Assembly: GCA_017577365.1 (NCBI GenBank) | Contig: PKRJ01000016.1 | Location: 5,016-69,015 of the forward strand | Direction: 5' to 3' | From: Gammaproteobacteria bacterium | GTDB taxonomy: Bacteria; Pseudomonadota; Gammaproteobacteria; Steroidobacterales; Rariloculaceae | Length of the DNA: 64,000 nucleotides | The notes under the pieces: generated by a model | What the model saw: only the letters and a program-made list of their open reading frames with translations | What the model was told of the DNA's origin: nothing | The model's database searches: none | Shown: positions 7,946 to 16,551 of the stretch, in pieces | How the letters are laid out: each line of letters starts with the position of its first letter | Position numbering within the stretch: the stretch's first letter is position 1 | Made by a program: the position numbers and the translations under genes

Positions 7946-9301
7946 ATGGCGAAACCGAAGACGGCGTACGTCTGCGAGGCGTGCGGCGCTCAATCCCCCA
8001 AATGGCAGGGCCAATGCGCCGACTGCGGCGCGTGGAATACCCTCGTCGAGGCTCGTCCCGATGCGGCGCGGCAGCGCGCGCAGCGGGCGCAATACGCCGG
8101 GCGAGTCGAGCTGGCCCGGCTCGACGAGCTCGCGCCGAGCCGCATCGAGCGCCGCTCGAGCGGCTTCGGCGAGCTCGACCGCGTTCTCGGCGGCGGGCTC
8201 GTGCCGGGATCGGTCGTGCTGCTCGGCGGGGATCCCGGCATCGGCAAGTCGACGCTGCTGCTCAAGGCCCTCGCGAGCCTCGCGGCCGAGGAGCCGGCGT
8301 GCTACGTGACCGGCGAGGAATCGCTCGATCAGATCGCGCTCAGGGCGAGACGGCTCGGCGTCGCCGACGCGCCGATCCAGCTGCTCGCGGAAACCTGCGT
8401 CGACGCGGTGCTCGCCCAGCTCGAACGCTCGCCGCCCGCGGCGCTCGTGATCGATTCCATCCAGACGCTCTACACCGAGGCGCTCGAGTCCGCCCCGGGA
8501 TCGGTCAGCCAGCTCAGAGAGTGCACGGCGCAGCTCGTCCGTTTCGCGAAGACGCACAACGTCGCGACGCTCCTCGTCGGCCACGTGACGAAGGAGGGCA
8601 CGATCGCGGGCCCGCGAGTGCTCGAGCACATGGTCGACGCCGTGCTCTATTTCGAAAGCGACGTCGGGAGCCGCTACCGCATCATCCGGGCGGTGAAGAA
8701 CCGTTTCGGCGCGGCGAACGAGCTGGGCTTCTTCGTCATGGCCGAGGAAGGATTCCGCGAGGTGAAGAATCCTTCGGCGATATTCCTAGCGCGGCGCTCG
8801 GAGCCGGTGCCGGGGAGCGTGACGCTCGTCACGCGGGAGGGCTCGCGGCCGCTCCTCGTCGAGGTGCAGGCGCTCGTCGATCAGAGCCTCGGCACCCATC
8901 CGCGCCGGCTCGCGCAGGGATTCGATCCCGGGCGGCTCGGTCTGCTGCTTGCCGTGCTGCATCGGCATTGCGGGATCCACGTCGGCGATTGCGACGTCTA
9001 TGCAAATATCGTCGGGGGCTTGCGCGTTACCGAGACGGCATCCGACCTCGCGATCGTGCTCGCGGTGCTGTCGAGCTTTCGCGAGCGGCCGTTGCCGGAA
9101 CGGCTCGCCGTTTTCGGTGAGGTGGGATTGACCGGAGAGATCCGGCCCGTGCCGTTCGGCGAGGAGCGCGTGATCGAGGCGGAAAAGCACGGCTTCGACC
9201 GCCTGCTCGTGCCGCGCGCGAACCGTCCGCGGCGGGAGGGGCGGGCGGAGGTCATCGCCGTCGAGAAGCTGATCGACGCAGTCGACGCGCTGTTCGGCTG
9301 A
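7946..9301 (+). CDS. radA: DNA repair protein RadA
   Basis: RecA-like ATPase that promotes branch migration in recombinational repair. The start at 7946 (MAKPKTAYVCEACGAQSPKW) places the zinc finger at Cys10, Cys13, Cys24 and Cys27. The ATPase domain has Walker A GGDPGIGKSTLL with its lysine at residue 101, a VIDSIQTLYT Walker B region and the RadA-specific KNRFG motif (VKNRFGAANELG). The C-terminal part resembles the Lon protease domain (FGEVGLTGEIRPVPFGEERV). At 451 residues it is full length. The longer upstream frame was rejected because the zinc finger normally sits at the N-terminus. Confidence 0.96.
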   Translation: MAKPKTAYVCEACGAQSPKWQGQCADCGAWNTLVEARPDAARQRAQRAQYAGRVELARLDELAPSRIERRSSGFGELDRVLGGGLVPGSVVLLGGDPGIGKSTLLLKALASLAAEEPACYVTGEESLDQIALRARRLGVADAPIQLLAETCVDAVLAQLERSPPAALVIDSIQTLYTEALESAPGSVSQLRECTAQLVRFAKTHNVATLLVGHVTKEGTIAGPRVLEHMVDAVLYFESDVGSRYRIIRAVKNRFGAANELGFFVMAEEGFREVKNPSAIFLARRSEPVPGSVTLVTREGSRPLLVEVQALVDQSLGTHPRRLAQGFDPGRLGLLLAVLHRHCGIHVGDCDVYANIVGGLRVTETASDLAIVLAVLSSFRERPLPERLAVFGEVGLTGEIRPVPFGEERVIEAEKHGFDRLLVPRANRPRREGRAEVIAVEKLIDAVDALFG

Positions 9302-9307
9302 CGGCCG

Positions 9308-10606
9308 TCAGCCCTGCGCCGCGCGAAGCGTCGGCAGCTCCTCGTGGGCGCGCGGCGTCAGGACTCGCACTTGCTTGATGGCGTGCTCGGTCGCGTCGAG
9401 GATCTCGATGGGGTAACCGTTGACCGTCAGCGACGTGCCGGGTCGCGGGATCGTCTCGAGCTTCTCGATGATCAAGCCGTTCAACGTCTTCGGGCCGTCG
9501 GTCGGCAGATCCCAGCTCATCAGGCGGTTCAGCCTTCTGATGTTCGCGCTCGCGTCGACCAGGTAACTGTGGTCGCTCTCGCGCGTGACGCCGATCTCCG
9601 CGAGCACCGGCTCCGAATCGAGGTCGCCGACGATCTCGCGAAGGATGTCCTCGGTCGTGATCAGCCCTTGGATATCGCCGTACTCGTCGACGACGAAAGC
9701 CGACCGACGCTTCTGCTGCTGAAAGTTCAGCAGCTGTTTGTTGAGCGGCGTGCCCTCGGGCACGAAGTAAGGCTCGCGCGTGTGCTCCAGCAGCCGCTGC
9801 GGCGTCAGGGTGCCTTTCGCGAGGTCCGCGAAGAGCTCGCGCGTGCGCACGACGCCGATGATGTTGTCGATATCATCGCGATAGACCGGCAGCCGGTTGT
9901 GCTCCGTGCTTTGGATCAGCGCGAGGTTCTCGGCCCAGTCGCGCTCGAGGTCGATGCCGACGATCTCCTGCCGCGGCACCATCACGTCGTCGACGGTGAT
10001 CGCGTCGAGGTCGAGCACGCTCAGCAGCATGCGCTGATGGCGGCGCGGCACCATCACGCCGGCCTCGGCGACGACGGTGCGTAGCTCCTCGGCGCTCAAT
10101 AGATGCGGCGGAACGCGATCGGGGCGCACGCCGAAGAGGCGCAGCACGCCGTTCGCCAGCAGGTTGATCAGCCAGACCGCCGGATAGACGACCTTGAGCA
10201 GCGGAGCGTAGACGAGCGACGCGGGCAAGGCGATGCGGGACGGATGCAGCGCCGCGATGGTCTTGGGCGCGACTTCCCCGAAGATCAGCACGACGAGCGT
10301 CAAGACGATCGTGCCAACGAAGACGGCGCTCTCTCCGCCGAGCTGCAGCGCGATGATGGTGACGATCGCGGCCGCCGCGAGATTCACGGCGTTATTGCCG
10401 AGCAGAATCAGGCCGATCAGGCGATCGGGGCGCTCGAGCAGCCGTTCTGCGACCCTCGCGGAACGCTGTCCCTTCTTGGCCCTGTGCCTCAACTGATAGC
10501 GGTTGAGGCTCATCAAGGCCGTTTCGCTACTCGAGAAGAACGCTGAGAGGATGAGGAGAACGATCAGCAGGCCGAATAGCAGGCCTAGAGGAACGTCGTC
10601 GTTCAA
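9308..10606 (-). CDS. CorB/CorC (CNNM-like) CBS-domain transporter family protein
   Basis: Inner-membrane protein of the HlyC/CorC (YfjD/CorB) family, associated with magnesium/cobalt efflux or resistance. The 432-residue product has a DUF21/CNNM membrane domain (about residues 5-185) with SAFFSSSETALMSLNRYQLRH and FGEVAPKTIA. A CBS pair follows (about 200-325; MVPRQEIVGID, NRLPVYRDDIDNIIGVV, FVVDEYGDIQGLIT), then a C-terminal CorC_HlyC domain. The start appears to be TTG at 10606, with GGAGG ten bases upstream. It converges on radA with a six-base gap. Substrate is inferred from the family only. Confidence 0.92.
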   Translation of the reverse strand: MNDDVPLGLLFGLLIVLLILSAFFSSSETALMSLNRYQLRHRAKKGQRSARVAERLLERPDRLIGLILLGNNAVNLAAAAIVTIIALQLGGESAVFVGTIVLTLVVLIFGEVAPKTIAALHPSRIALPASLVYAPLLKVVYPAVWLINLLANGVLRLFGVRPDRVPPHLLSAEELRTVVAEAGVMVPRRHQRMLLSVLDLDAITVDDVMVPRQEIVGIDLERDWAENLALIQSTEHNRLPVYRDDIDNIIGVVRTRELFADLAKGTLTPQRLLEHTREPYFVPEGTPLNKQLLNFQQQKRRSAFVVDEYGDIQGLITTEDILREIVGDLDSEPVLAEIGVTRESDHSYLVDASANIRRLNRLMSWDLPTDGPKTLNGLIIEKLETIPRPGTSLTVNGYPIEILDATEHAIKQVRVLTPRAHEELPTLRAAQG

Positions 10607-10825
10607 AAAAGGTGAACCTCCACGAGGATATGTTGGTCTCTAGAGTGAACGAAGCCGAAACGGAGTGTCAAGGAGACAAGTCCCGGTTATTTCGGGCCTT
10701 CCGCGGTAGGGGGGGCCTACCGAAGCCCTTCGTGCGCCCCGTCGCTCTCGAGCGGGCATAGAGTCCCCGCGACGTGCTACGCTCGCGCCGTCCACACACC
10801 AGCTGCTTAGAACGAACACCAGCTC

Positions 10826-12178
10826 ATGTTCGATACGTTGACCGAGCGCCTGAACGGCGCTCTGAAGAAGATCACGGGCCGCGGCCGGATCACCGAGGAC
10901 AATGTCCGCGATACGGTCCGACAGATTCGTATGGCCTTGCTCGAGGCCGACGTCGCGCTGCCGGTCGTCAAGCGCATCGTCGAGCGGGTTCGCCAGCGCG
11001 CGCTCGGCACCGAGGTCGCGCGCAGCCTCAATCCCGGCCAGACGTTCGTCAAGATCGTGCATGACGAGCTCGTGCACGTCCTCGGCCGCGACCAGACGCC
11101 GCTCCGGCCGAAGGGCAGACCGGCCGTGCTGCTGCTCGTCGGCCTCCAGGGCGCCGGCAAGACGACGACGGCGGGCAAGCTCGCCCGATACCTTTCGAAC
11201 GGGCAGACGTCCGAGGTGCTGCTCGTCAGCACCGACGTGTACCGTCCCGCGGCGCGCGAGCAGCTCGAGACGATCGCTCGGGATATCGGCGCGGGGTACG
11301 TGCGGCCGGCGTCGGACAACCCGCGCGAGATCGCGCTCGAGGCCCTCGCCGAGGCCCGCCGCCGCGCCTCGCGGTGGCTGATCGTCGACACCGCCGGCCG
11401 GCTGCACGTCGACGACGAGATGATGGCCGAGGTGCGGGAGCTCCACGCTGCGATCGATCCATCCGAGACGCTGTTCATCGTCGACGCGATGCTCGGTCAG
11501 GACGCCGTGAACTCGGCAAAGGCGTTCCACGACGCGCTGCCTCTGACGGGCGTGATCCTGACGAAGGCGGACGGCGATGCCCGGGGCGGCGCGGCGCTCT
11601 CGGTGCGCGAGATCACGGGCGTCCCGATCAAGCTCGTCGGCACCGGCGAGAAGCTCGATGCCCTCGAGGCCTTCGTTCCCGAGCGCTTCGCGTCGCGCAT
11701 TCTCGGCATGGGCGACGTCGTCGGCCTCGTCGAGCAGGTGCAGCGGCAGATCGACCGCGAGAAGGCCGAGCGGGTCGCGGCGAAGGTCAAGAAGGGCAAG
11801 ACGCTCGATCTCGAGGATTACAAGGATCAGCTCGAGCAGCTGCTCGGCATGGGCGGCCTCGCTTCGGTGCTCGAGAAGCTGCCGGGCGTGAAGCCCGACG
11901 CGCTCGCGTCCGCGGGCTTCGACGATCGGCAGCTCAGGCGGCAGATCGCGATCATCAATTCGATGACGCGGAAGGAGCGGCGGAACCCGGACCTGATCGA
12001 CGGCTCGCGCAAGCGCCGGATCGCCGCGGGCTCCGGGCTGCAGATCCAGGACGTGAACCGGCTGCTGAAGCAGCACAAGCTGCTCGCGAAGACGATCAAG
12101 CGGGCGTCGAAGGGCGGGCTCGAGCGGGCCCTTGGCGGCATGCTGCGCGGGCGGGGCGGGATGCCGTTCGGCCGCTGA
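10826..12178 (+). CDS. ffh: Signal recognition particle protein Ffh (SRP54)
   Basis: GTPase that, with 4.5S RNA, delivers nascent membrane proteins to FtsY. The N domain starts MFDTLTERLNGALKKITGRG. The G domain has GLQGAGKTTTAGKLA with its lysine at residue 112, then VLLVSTDVYRPAAREQL, IVDTAGRLH and LTKADGDARGGAALS. The methionine-bearing M domain follows from about residue 300 and ends in a basic Gly/Arg-rich tail. At 450 residues it is normal length. It precedes rpsP after a 411-base gap that carries a composite palindrome. The 4.5S RNA gene was not seen in the window. Confidence 0.97.
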   Translation: MFDTLTERLNGALKKITGRGRITEDNVRDTVRQIRMALLEADVALPVVKRIVERVRQRALGTEVARSLNPGQTFVKIVHDELVHVLGRDQTPLRPKGRPAVLLLVGLQGAGKTTTAGKLARYLSNGQTSEVLLVSTDVYRPAAREQLETIARDIGAGYVRPASDNPREIALEALAEARRRASRWLIVDTAGRLHVDDEMMAEVRELHAAIDPSETLFIVDAMLGQDAVNSAKAFHDALPLTGVILTKADGDARGGAALSVREITGVPIKLVGTGEKLDALEAFVPERFASRILGMGDVVGLVEQVQRQIDREKAERVAAKVKKGKTLDLEDYKDQLEQLLGMGGLASVLEKLPGVKPDALASAGFDDRQLRRQIAIINSMTRKERRNPDLIDGSRKRRIAAGSGLQIQDVNRLLKQHKLLAKTIKRASKGGLERALGGMLRGRGGMPFGR

Positions 12179-12589
12179 GCGTCGTCTGGCCCGCATGCCG
12201 CATCTGCCGCGTTGGCGGAGCGTGGGTTCGGTTCCGTGGAGCGCCCAGCCCACGCTGCTATGCGTCGGAGGTGGGGGCCCTGGCTAGCCGAACGGCCGTG
12301 GTGCGCGCTATCGCTCTTCGCGGGAGCGTGAGCGGCAGGGATGCCGCGACCGCAGCGCACACGGACGTGCTTGCAGCGGTCCCGCGAAGAGCGATAGCGC
12401 GCACCACGGCCCTGCGGTGGGGTCAATAGCGCGGGAAAGGGGGTACGTGGACTGCCGCGATGCGGCTAACCCTTTCGGCCACGCGGAAAAGCAAGTAGAA
12501 TTCCGCGCCTTGCCAGAGCGGTCCAAGGCGGCCGCTCTTTGATTTTCTGACGATCCGACGAGATCGAGAGTAACCGGGATTCGAAGCTT
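12179..12589. other. ffh-rpsP intergenic region
   Basis: 411 bases without a gene. It contains an imperfect hairpin with AGCGTGGG (12219-12226) facing CCCACGCT (12249-12256), then the composite palindrome at 12294-12411. Next comes an AT-richer stretch toward rpsP with a weak promoter-like TAGAAT near 12496. Short frames here were not credible as genes. Confidence 0.7.
12294..12411. repeat. Composite palindromic element (REP/MITE-like)
   Basis: The outer arms are exact reverse complements: GGCCGTGGTGCGCGCTATCG... from 12294 to 12325 pairs with 12380-12411 (32 bases each). The 54-base interior holds two more hairpins: GCGGCA-GGGA-TGCCGC (12332-12347) and GCAC-ACGGAC-GTGC (12357-12370). No transposase or flanking direct repeat was seen. 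The nested structure resembles dispersed extragenic palindromes; only one copy is present in this window. Confidence 0.75.
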
Positions 12590-12847
12590 ATGGTGAGGAT
12601 ACGTCTGTCGCGCGGCGGAGCGACGAAGCGCCCCTTCTATCACATCGTCGTCACGGACCGCCGGAACCGCCGCGACGGTCGGTACATCGAGCGCCTCGGC
12701 TTCTACAATCCGATCGCGCAAGGCCAGGAGAAGCCGCTCGAGATCAACCTCGAGCGGACGGAGTACTGGCTGCGGCAGGGCGCCCAGGCGTCCGAGCGCG
12801 TCGAGCAGCTGATCAAGCAGTATCGGAGCTCCGTGGCCGTCCAGTAG
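12590..12847 (+). CDS. rpsP: 30S ribosomal protein S16
   Basis: Small-subunit assembly protein. The 85-residue product has the canonical N-terminus MVRIRLSRGGATKRPFYHIV, followed by VTDRRNRRDGRYIERLGFYNP and a C-terminal helix. It is the first gene of the conserved rpsP-rimM-trmD-rplS operon and lies 30 bases before rimM. The start codon is the ATG at 12590; no upstream in-frame alternative fits the family. Confidence 0.97.
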   Translation: MVRIRLSRGGATKRPFYHIVVTDRRNRRDGRYIERLGFYNPIAQGQEKPLEINLERTEYWLRQGAQASERVEQLIKQYRSSVAVQ

Positions 12848-12877
12848 GCGCGCCGGCTCGAGTTTTGCGCCGGGGCG

Positions 12878-13396
12878 GTGAGTGCCGACGACTCGAGGAG
12901 GGTGACGCTAGGCCGCATTTGCGGCCTGTTCGGCGTCAAGGGCTGGGTCAAGGTCCTGTCCTACACCGAGCCGCGTGAGAATATCCTCGGCTACGCCGAG
13001 TGGTTTCTCGAGCACGGCGGCGCGCTGCACCGCGTCGAGGTCGAGGCGGGGCGTCCCGCCGCGAAGCACGTCGTCGCGAAGCTCCGCGGCATCGACGATC
13101 GGGACGAGGCGCGGCGCTGGCTCGGCGCCGAGATCAGCGTCGAGCGCAGCGCGATGCCGCCGCTCGAGCCGGGCCAGTACTACTGGGCGGACCTCGAGGG
13201 CCTCACGGTCCGAAACTTGCGCGGCGAGACGCTCGGCGAGGTGGATTACTTGATGGCGACAGGAGCGAACGACGTGATCGTGCTGACCGGCGGCAGCGAC
13301 CGGCTGATTCCGTTCGTGCCGCACGTCGTCCGCGACGTCGACCTCGGCGCCGGCGTGATCGTCGTCGATTGGGAGTCGAGCTGGTGGGAGCAGTGA
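12878..13396 (+). CDS. rimM: Ribosome maturation factor RimM
   Basis: Assists assembly of the 30S head domain around S19. The 172-residue protein has the N-terminal RimM domain (VTLGRICGLFGVKGWVKV, then AKLRGIDDRDEARRWLGAEI) and the C-terminal PRC-barrel-like domain (QYYWADLEGLTVRN, ANDVIVLTGGSDRLIPFVPHV, WESSWWEQ). The start appears to be GTG at 12878; a second in-frame GTG at 12902 has GAGGAG immediately before it but spacing that is too short. It ends one base before the trmD start. Confidence 0.95.
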   Translation: MSADDSRRVTLGRICGLFGVKGWVKVLSYTEPRENILGYAEWFLEHGGALHRVEVEAGRPAAKHVVAKLRGIDDRDEARRWLGAEISVERSAMPPLEPGQYYWADLEGLTVRNLRGETLGEVDYLMATGANDVIVLTGGSDRLIPFVPHVVRDVDLGAGVIVVDWESSWWEQ

Positions 13397-13397
13397 G

Positions 13398-14165
13398 ATG
13401 TACCGCTTCGGTGTCGTTTCGCTGTTTCCCGAGCTGATCGAGCCGGTCGTCCGGTACGGCGTCGTCGGCCGGGCGCGCGAGCGCGGGCTGATCGCGCTCG
13501 AGCACATGTCACCGCGCGAGTTCGCGTACGACCGGCACCGCACGGTCGACGACCGGCCGTACGGCGGCGGCCCCGGCATGGTGCTGAAATACGAGCCGAT
13601 GCGCGACGCGATCCGTGCCCTGCGCGCCCGGATGCCGGCCGGATGCCCCGAGTTCGTGCTGAGCGCGCAGGGGCGGCCGCTCGATCAGGCGCTCGTCGCG
13701 GAGCTCGCGCGGGCGCCGGGTGTGCTGCTGGTCGCCGGCCGGTACGAAGGCATCGACGAGCGGATCGTCGAAGGCGAGGTGCGCGAGGAGCTGTCGATCG
13801 GCGACTATGTGCTCTCCGGCGGCGAGCTGGCCGCGGCCGTCGTGATCGATGCGGTGACGCGGCTGTTGCCGGGAGTCCTCGGGCACGAGGATTCGTCGGC
13901 CGAGGACTCGTATAGCACCGGGTTGCTCGATTGTCCGCAGTACACGCGGCCCGAGCACGTCGACGGCATGAGCGTGCCGGAGGTGCTCCTCACCGGCGAT
14001 CACGGCGCGGTGAGGCGATGGCGCCTCAAGCAATCGTTGGGGCGGACCTGGCTCAAGCGGCCGGATCTGCTCGAGGGACGGCGGCTCACGCCCGAGGAGG
14101 CGGAGCTGCTCGAGGAATTCAAGCGCGAGGTCGGTGCCGCCCCGCGGAAGATCGCGGGCCGATAG
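13398..14165 (+). CDS. trmD: tRNA (guanine37-N1)-methyltransferase TrmD
   Basis: Methylates G37 next to the anticodon to prevent frameshifting. The 255-residue SPOUT protein begins MYRFGVVSLFPELIEP and contains VDDRPYGGGPGMVLK, LLVAGRYEGIDERI and the knot segment LSIGDYVLSGGELAAAVVID that binds SAM, then YTRPEHVDGMSVPEVLLTGDH. Length and motifs match the family. It sits between rimM and rplS in the standard operon order. Confidence 0.97.
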   Translation: MYRFGVVSLFPELIEPVVRYGVVGRARERGLIALEHMSPREFAYDRHRTVDDRPYGGGPGMVLKYEPMRDAIRALRARMPAGCPEFVLSAQGRPLDQALVAELARAPGVLLVAGRYEGIDERIVEGEVREELSIGDYVLSGGELAAAVVIDAVTRLLPGVLGHEDSSAEDSYSTGLLDCPQYTRPEHVDGMSVPEVLLTGDHGAVRRWRLKQSLGRTWLKRPDLLEGRRLTPEEAELLEEFKREVGAAPRKIAGR

Positions 14166-14195
14166 CGACCGGTTCGAAAGGCAGAGGGTCTGGCG

Positions 14196-14540
14196 ATGTC
14201 GAGACTGATTGACGAGATCGAGCGGGAGCAACTCAAGAACAACATTCCGGATTTCGCGCCGGGCGACACCGTCGTCGTGCAGGTGAAGGTGAAGGAGGGC
14301 GATCGCGAGCGCTTGCAGGCGTACGAGGGCGTCGTCATCGCGAAGCGCAATCGCGGCCTGAACTCGTCGTTCACCGTGCGCAAGATCTCGCACGGCGAGG
14401 GCGTCGAGCGCGTGTTCCAGACGCATAGCCCGGCGATTGCCGACATCAAGGTCAAGCGTCGCGGCGACGTGCGTCGCGCGAAGCTCTACTACCTGCGCGA
14501 GCGCAGCGGCAAGTCCGCGCGCATCAAGGAAAAGGTCTGA
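14196..14540 (+). CDS. rplS: 50S ribosomal protein L19
   Basis: Large-subunit protein at the 30S-50S interface. The 114-residue product has IPDFAPGDTVVVQVKVKEGD, RLQAYEGVVIAKRNRGLNSS, FTVRKISHGEGVERVFQTHS and the C-terminal RRAKLYYLRERSGKSARIKE, all typical of L19. It is the last gene of the rpsP operon; a hairpin follows 19 bases after the stop. Confidence 0.97.
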   Translation: MSRLIDEIEREQLKNNIPDFAPGDTVVVQVKVKEGDRERLQAYEGVVIAKRNRGLNSSFTVRKISHGEGVERVFQTHSPAIADIKVKRRGDVRRAKLYYLRERSGKSARIKEKV

Positions 14541-14558
14541 AGCCATTCCGGCGAGAGC

Positions 14559-14581
14559 GCGGCGTTATCGACCGACGCCGC
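14559..14581 (+). terminator. Hairpin at the end of the rpsP-rplS operon
   Basis: GCGGCGT (14559-14565) pairs exactly with ACGCCGC (14575-14581) across a nine-base loop, 19 bases after the rplS stop. There is no U-tract, so termination here is plausible but unproven. Confidence 0.4.
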
Positions 14582-14611
14582 CGTGCGTTGCTGCACGGAG
14601 CGCCGTTTCCG

Positions 14612-15505
14612 ATGAGCGCGACAGGCTGGAACCCGATCTCGGGCGGTCCCCGCGCCGCCCGACGCGCGCCGCTCGCGGCCTTCATCTGTGCCGCGGCCGT
14701 GCTCCTTTCCGGCTGCGCGGGGCTTGTCGGCTCGGTCGCGTCCGACACGCTGTCCGCGGCCATCCTCGATCAGGACGATCCGGCGCTGATCGAGGCAGGC
14801 GCGCCCGCGTATCTCCTGCTCATCGACGGTCTGATCGCGCGTAACCCCGACGACGTCGCGCTGCTCTCCGCCGGCGCCCGGCTGTTCGCGCTGTACGGCT
14901 CGCGCTTCGCGGCGAGCCCCGAGCGCGCCATCGCGCTGACGTCGAAGGCCCGCCGTTACGGTCAACGCGCCCTCTGCCTGCGCCAAGATTGGGCGTGCGA
15001 CGCGGATCACACCGATTTCGATCGATTCGTCGAGCAGTTGAGCCGGGTCACACGCCGCGACGTCGACGTCCTGTACGCTTACGCGGTGAGCTGGCTGAGT
15101 CATCTGGACGCGACGAGCGACGACTGGAGCGCGGTCGCGGAGCTGTCGTGGATCGAAGCGACGCTCGAGCGCGTGCTCGAGCTCGATCCGACGCACGCGG
15201 ACGGCGCGGTGCACGGTTATCTCGGCATACTGAACGCGCTGCGTCCGCCTTCGCTCGGCGGGCGCCCCGAAGTGGCGCAAGAGTATTTCGAGCGTGCGAT
15301 CGAGCTTTCGGGCGGGCGAGATCTTTCCATCAAGGTAGAATATGCACGCCGCTATGCGCGGCTCGTCTTCGACCAGGAGCTGCACGACCGATTGCTGGCC
15401 GACGTGCTCGAGGCTCCCGTCGAGGCGCCGGGGTTGACGCTGTTCAACGTGCTCGCGAAGGAGGACGCCGAGCAGCTTCTTGCATCCTCGAAGGAATACT
15501 TCTGA
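14612..15505 (+). CDS. TatT-type TRAP transporter accessory lipoprotein
   Basis: Predicted lipoprotein with lipobox LLSGC (Cys35), followed by a helical repeat region resembling the TatT (TRAP transporter T-component) family. Related proteins, first described in Treponema, form TPR-like rings that pair with a P-type solute-binding subunit. Visible family-like segments include LIDGLIARNPDDVALLSAGA near residue 75 and LELDPTHADGAVHGYLGI. The ATG at 14612 is preferred over a TTG at 14588. The stop overlaps the ATG of the solute-binding protein gene (TGATG), supporting a P-T functional pair. Ligand unknown. Confidence 0.82.
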   Translation: MSATGWNPISGGPRAARRAPLAAFICAAAVLLSGCAGLVGSVASDTLSAAILDQDDPALIEAGAPAYLLLIDGLIARNPDDVALLSAGARLFALYGSRFAASPERAIALTSKARRYGQRALCLRQDWACDADHTDFDRFVEQLSRVTRRDVDVLYAYAVSWLSHLDATSDDWSAVAELSWIEATLERVLELDPTHADGAVHGYLGILNALRPPSLGGRPEVAQEYFERAIELSGGRDLSIKVEYARRYARLVFDQELHDRLLADVLEAPVEAPGLTLFNVLAKEDAEQLLASSKEYF

Positions 15506-16551
15506 TGACGGAGAGCCACGTCCTGCGACGCGTTCTGAAGCTGGCCGCGCTGCTCGTCGGCGCCCTCGCCGTGGTCTCTCCCGCGGCGGGCGTCGAGCTC
15601 AAGATCGCGACGATCGCGCCGGACGGCTCGCACTGGATGCGGGAAATGCGCGCCGCTGCCGCCGAGATCAAGGAGCGCACGGGCGGCGGCGTCGAGATCA
15701 AGTTCTATCCCGGCGGCGTGATGGGTAACGACGCGCAGGTGCTGCGCAAGATCCGCATCGGCCAGCTCCACGGCGGCGCGTTCACGGCAGGCGGTCTCGC
15801 GGAGCGCTACAGCGCGCTGAACCTCTACGGGATGCCGCTCTTGTTCCGTTCGCTCGACGAGGTCGATTACGTGCGCATGCACCTCGATCCCGTGTTGAAG
15901 AAAGGGCTCGAGGAGGCCGGATTCGTCAGCTTCGGGTTCATCGAAGGCGGCTTCGCCAACCTGATGTCCAACTTCCCGGTGCGAAGCCTCGACGACATGC
16001 GCCGGCGCAAGGTCTGGGTGGCCGAGGGCGACGCGATCAACTTCGCAGCGATGGAATCGCTCGGGCTTTCGCCCGTCGTGCTGCCGGTCACCGACGTCCT
16101 GACGGGCTTGCAGACGGGGCTGCTCGACGTGGCGGCCGCGTCGCCGGTCGCGGCGCTCGTGCTGCAATGGCACACGAAGGTGCGTTATCTGACCGATGTG
16201 CCGGTCTCGTATTCCATGGGTTTGCTCGCGATCGACCGGCGCGTTTACGAGCGCATTCCCGCAGAGCACCGCGCGATTTTCGAAGAGGTCGTCACGCGCA
16301 CCGTCGCGCAGCTCGACGCGGCGGCACGCGAGGACAACCACCGTGCCCGCGAGGTGCTCGAGCGCTACGGCGTCGAGTTCGTCACGGTCGAGCCGGCGGA
16401 CGTCGAGCAGCTTCGCGAGCGCGTGGCCGCGATCTACCCCGAGCTCGAGGCGCGGGCCGACGTCGACGCCGATCTGATGCGCCGCATGCTCGGACTGCTC
16501 GAGGAGTATCGCGCCGGGCACCGTAGCCAGGTAGCCGAGCGGGGGAATTGA
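15505..16551 (+). CDS. TRAP transporter solute-binding protein (DctP family)
   Basis: Periplasmic substrate-binding subunit. A signal peptide (about residues 1-29, ending SPAAGVE) precedes LKIATIAPDGSHWMREM, typical of DctP/TatP proteins. Further family segments are IKFYPGGVMGNDAQVLRKIRI and MESLGLSPVVLPVTDVLTGL; the latter covers the region where related proteins bind the ligand. The 348-residue length is normal. The start overlaps the TatT-like gene stop and the end overlaps the small permease start, so T, P, Q and M components form one transcription unit. The substrate is not identifiable; TatT systems are thought to favour hydrophobic ligands. Confidence 0.92.
   Translation: MTESHVLRRVLKLAALLVGALAVVSPAAGVELKIATIAPDGSHWMREMRAAAAEIKERTGGGVEIKFYPGGVMGNDAQVLRKIRIGQLHGGAFTAGGLAERYSALNLYGMPLLFRSLDEVDYVRMHLDPVLKKGLEEAGFVSFGFIEGGFANLMSNFPVRSLDDMRRRKVWVAEGDAINFAAMESLGLSPVVLPVTDVLTGLQTGLLDVAAASPVAALVLQWHTKVRYLTDVPVSYSMGLLAIDRRVYERIPAEHRAIFEEVVTRTVAQLDAAAREDNHRAREVLERYGVEFVTVEPADVEQLRERVAAIYPELEARADVDADLMRRMLGLLEEYRAGHRSQVAERGN

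Noticed and set aside
10640..12253. 537-codon open frame antisense to ffh
   Set aside because: Covers the strongly supported ffh gene and its composition is that of a shadow frame.
12490..12501. TAGAAT as rpsP -10 hexamer
   Set aside because: The -35 at the right distance matches only two consensus bases, so the call is too weak to list as a promoter.
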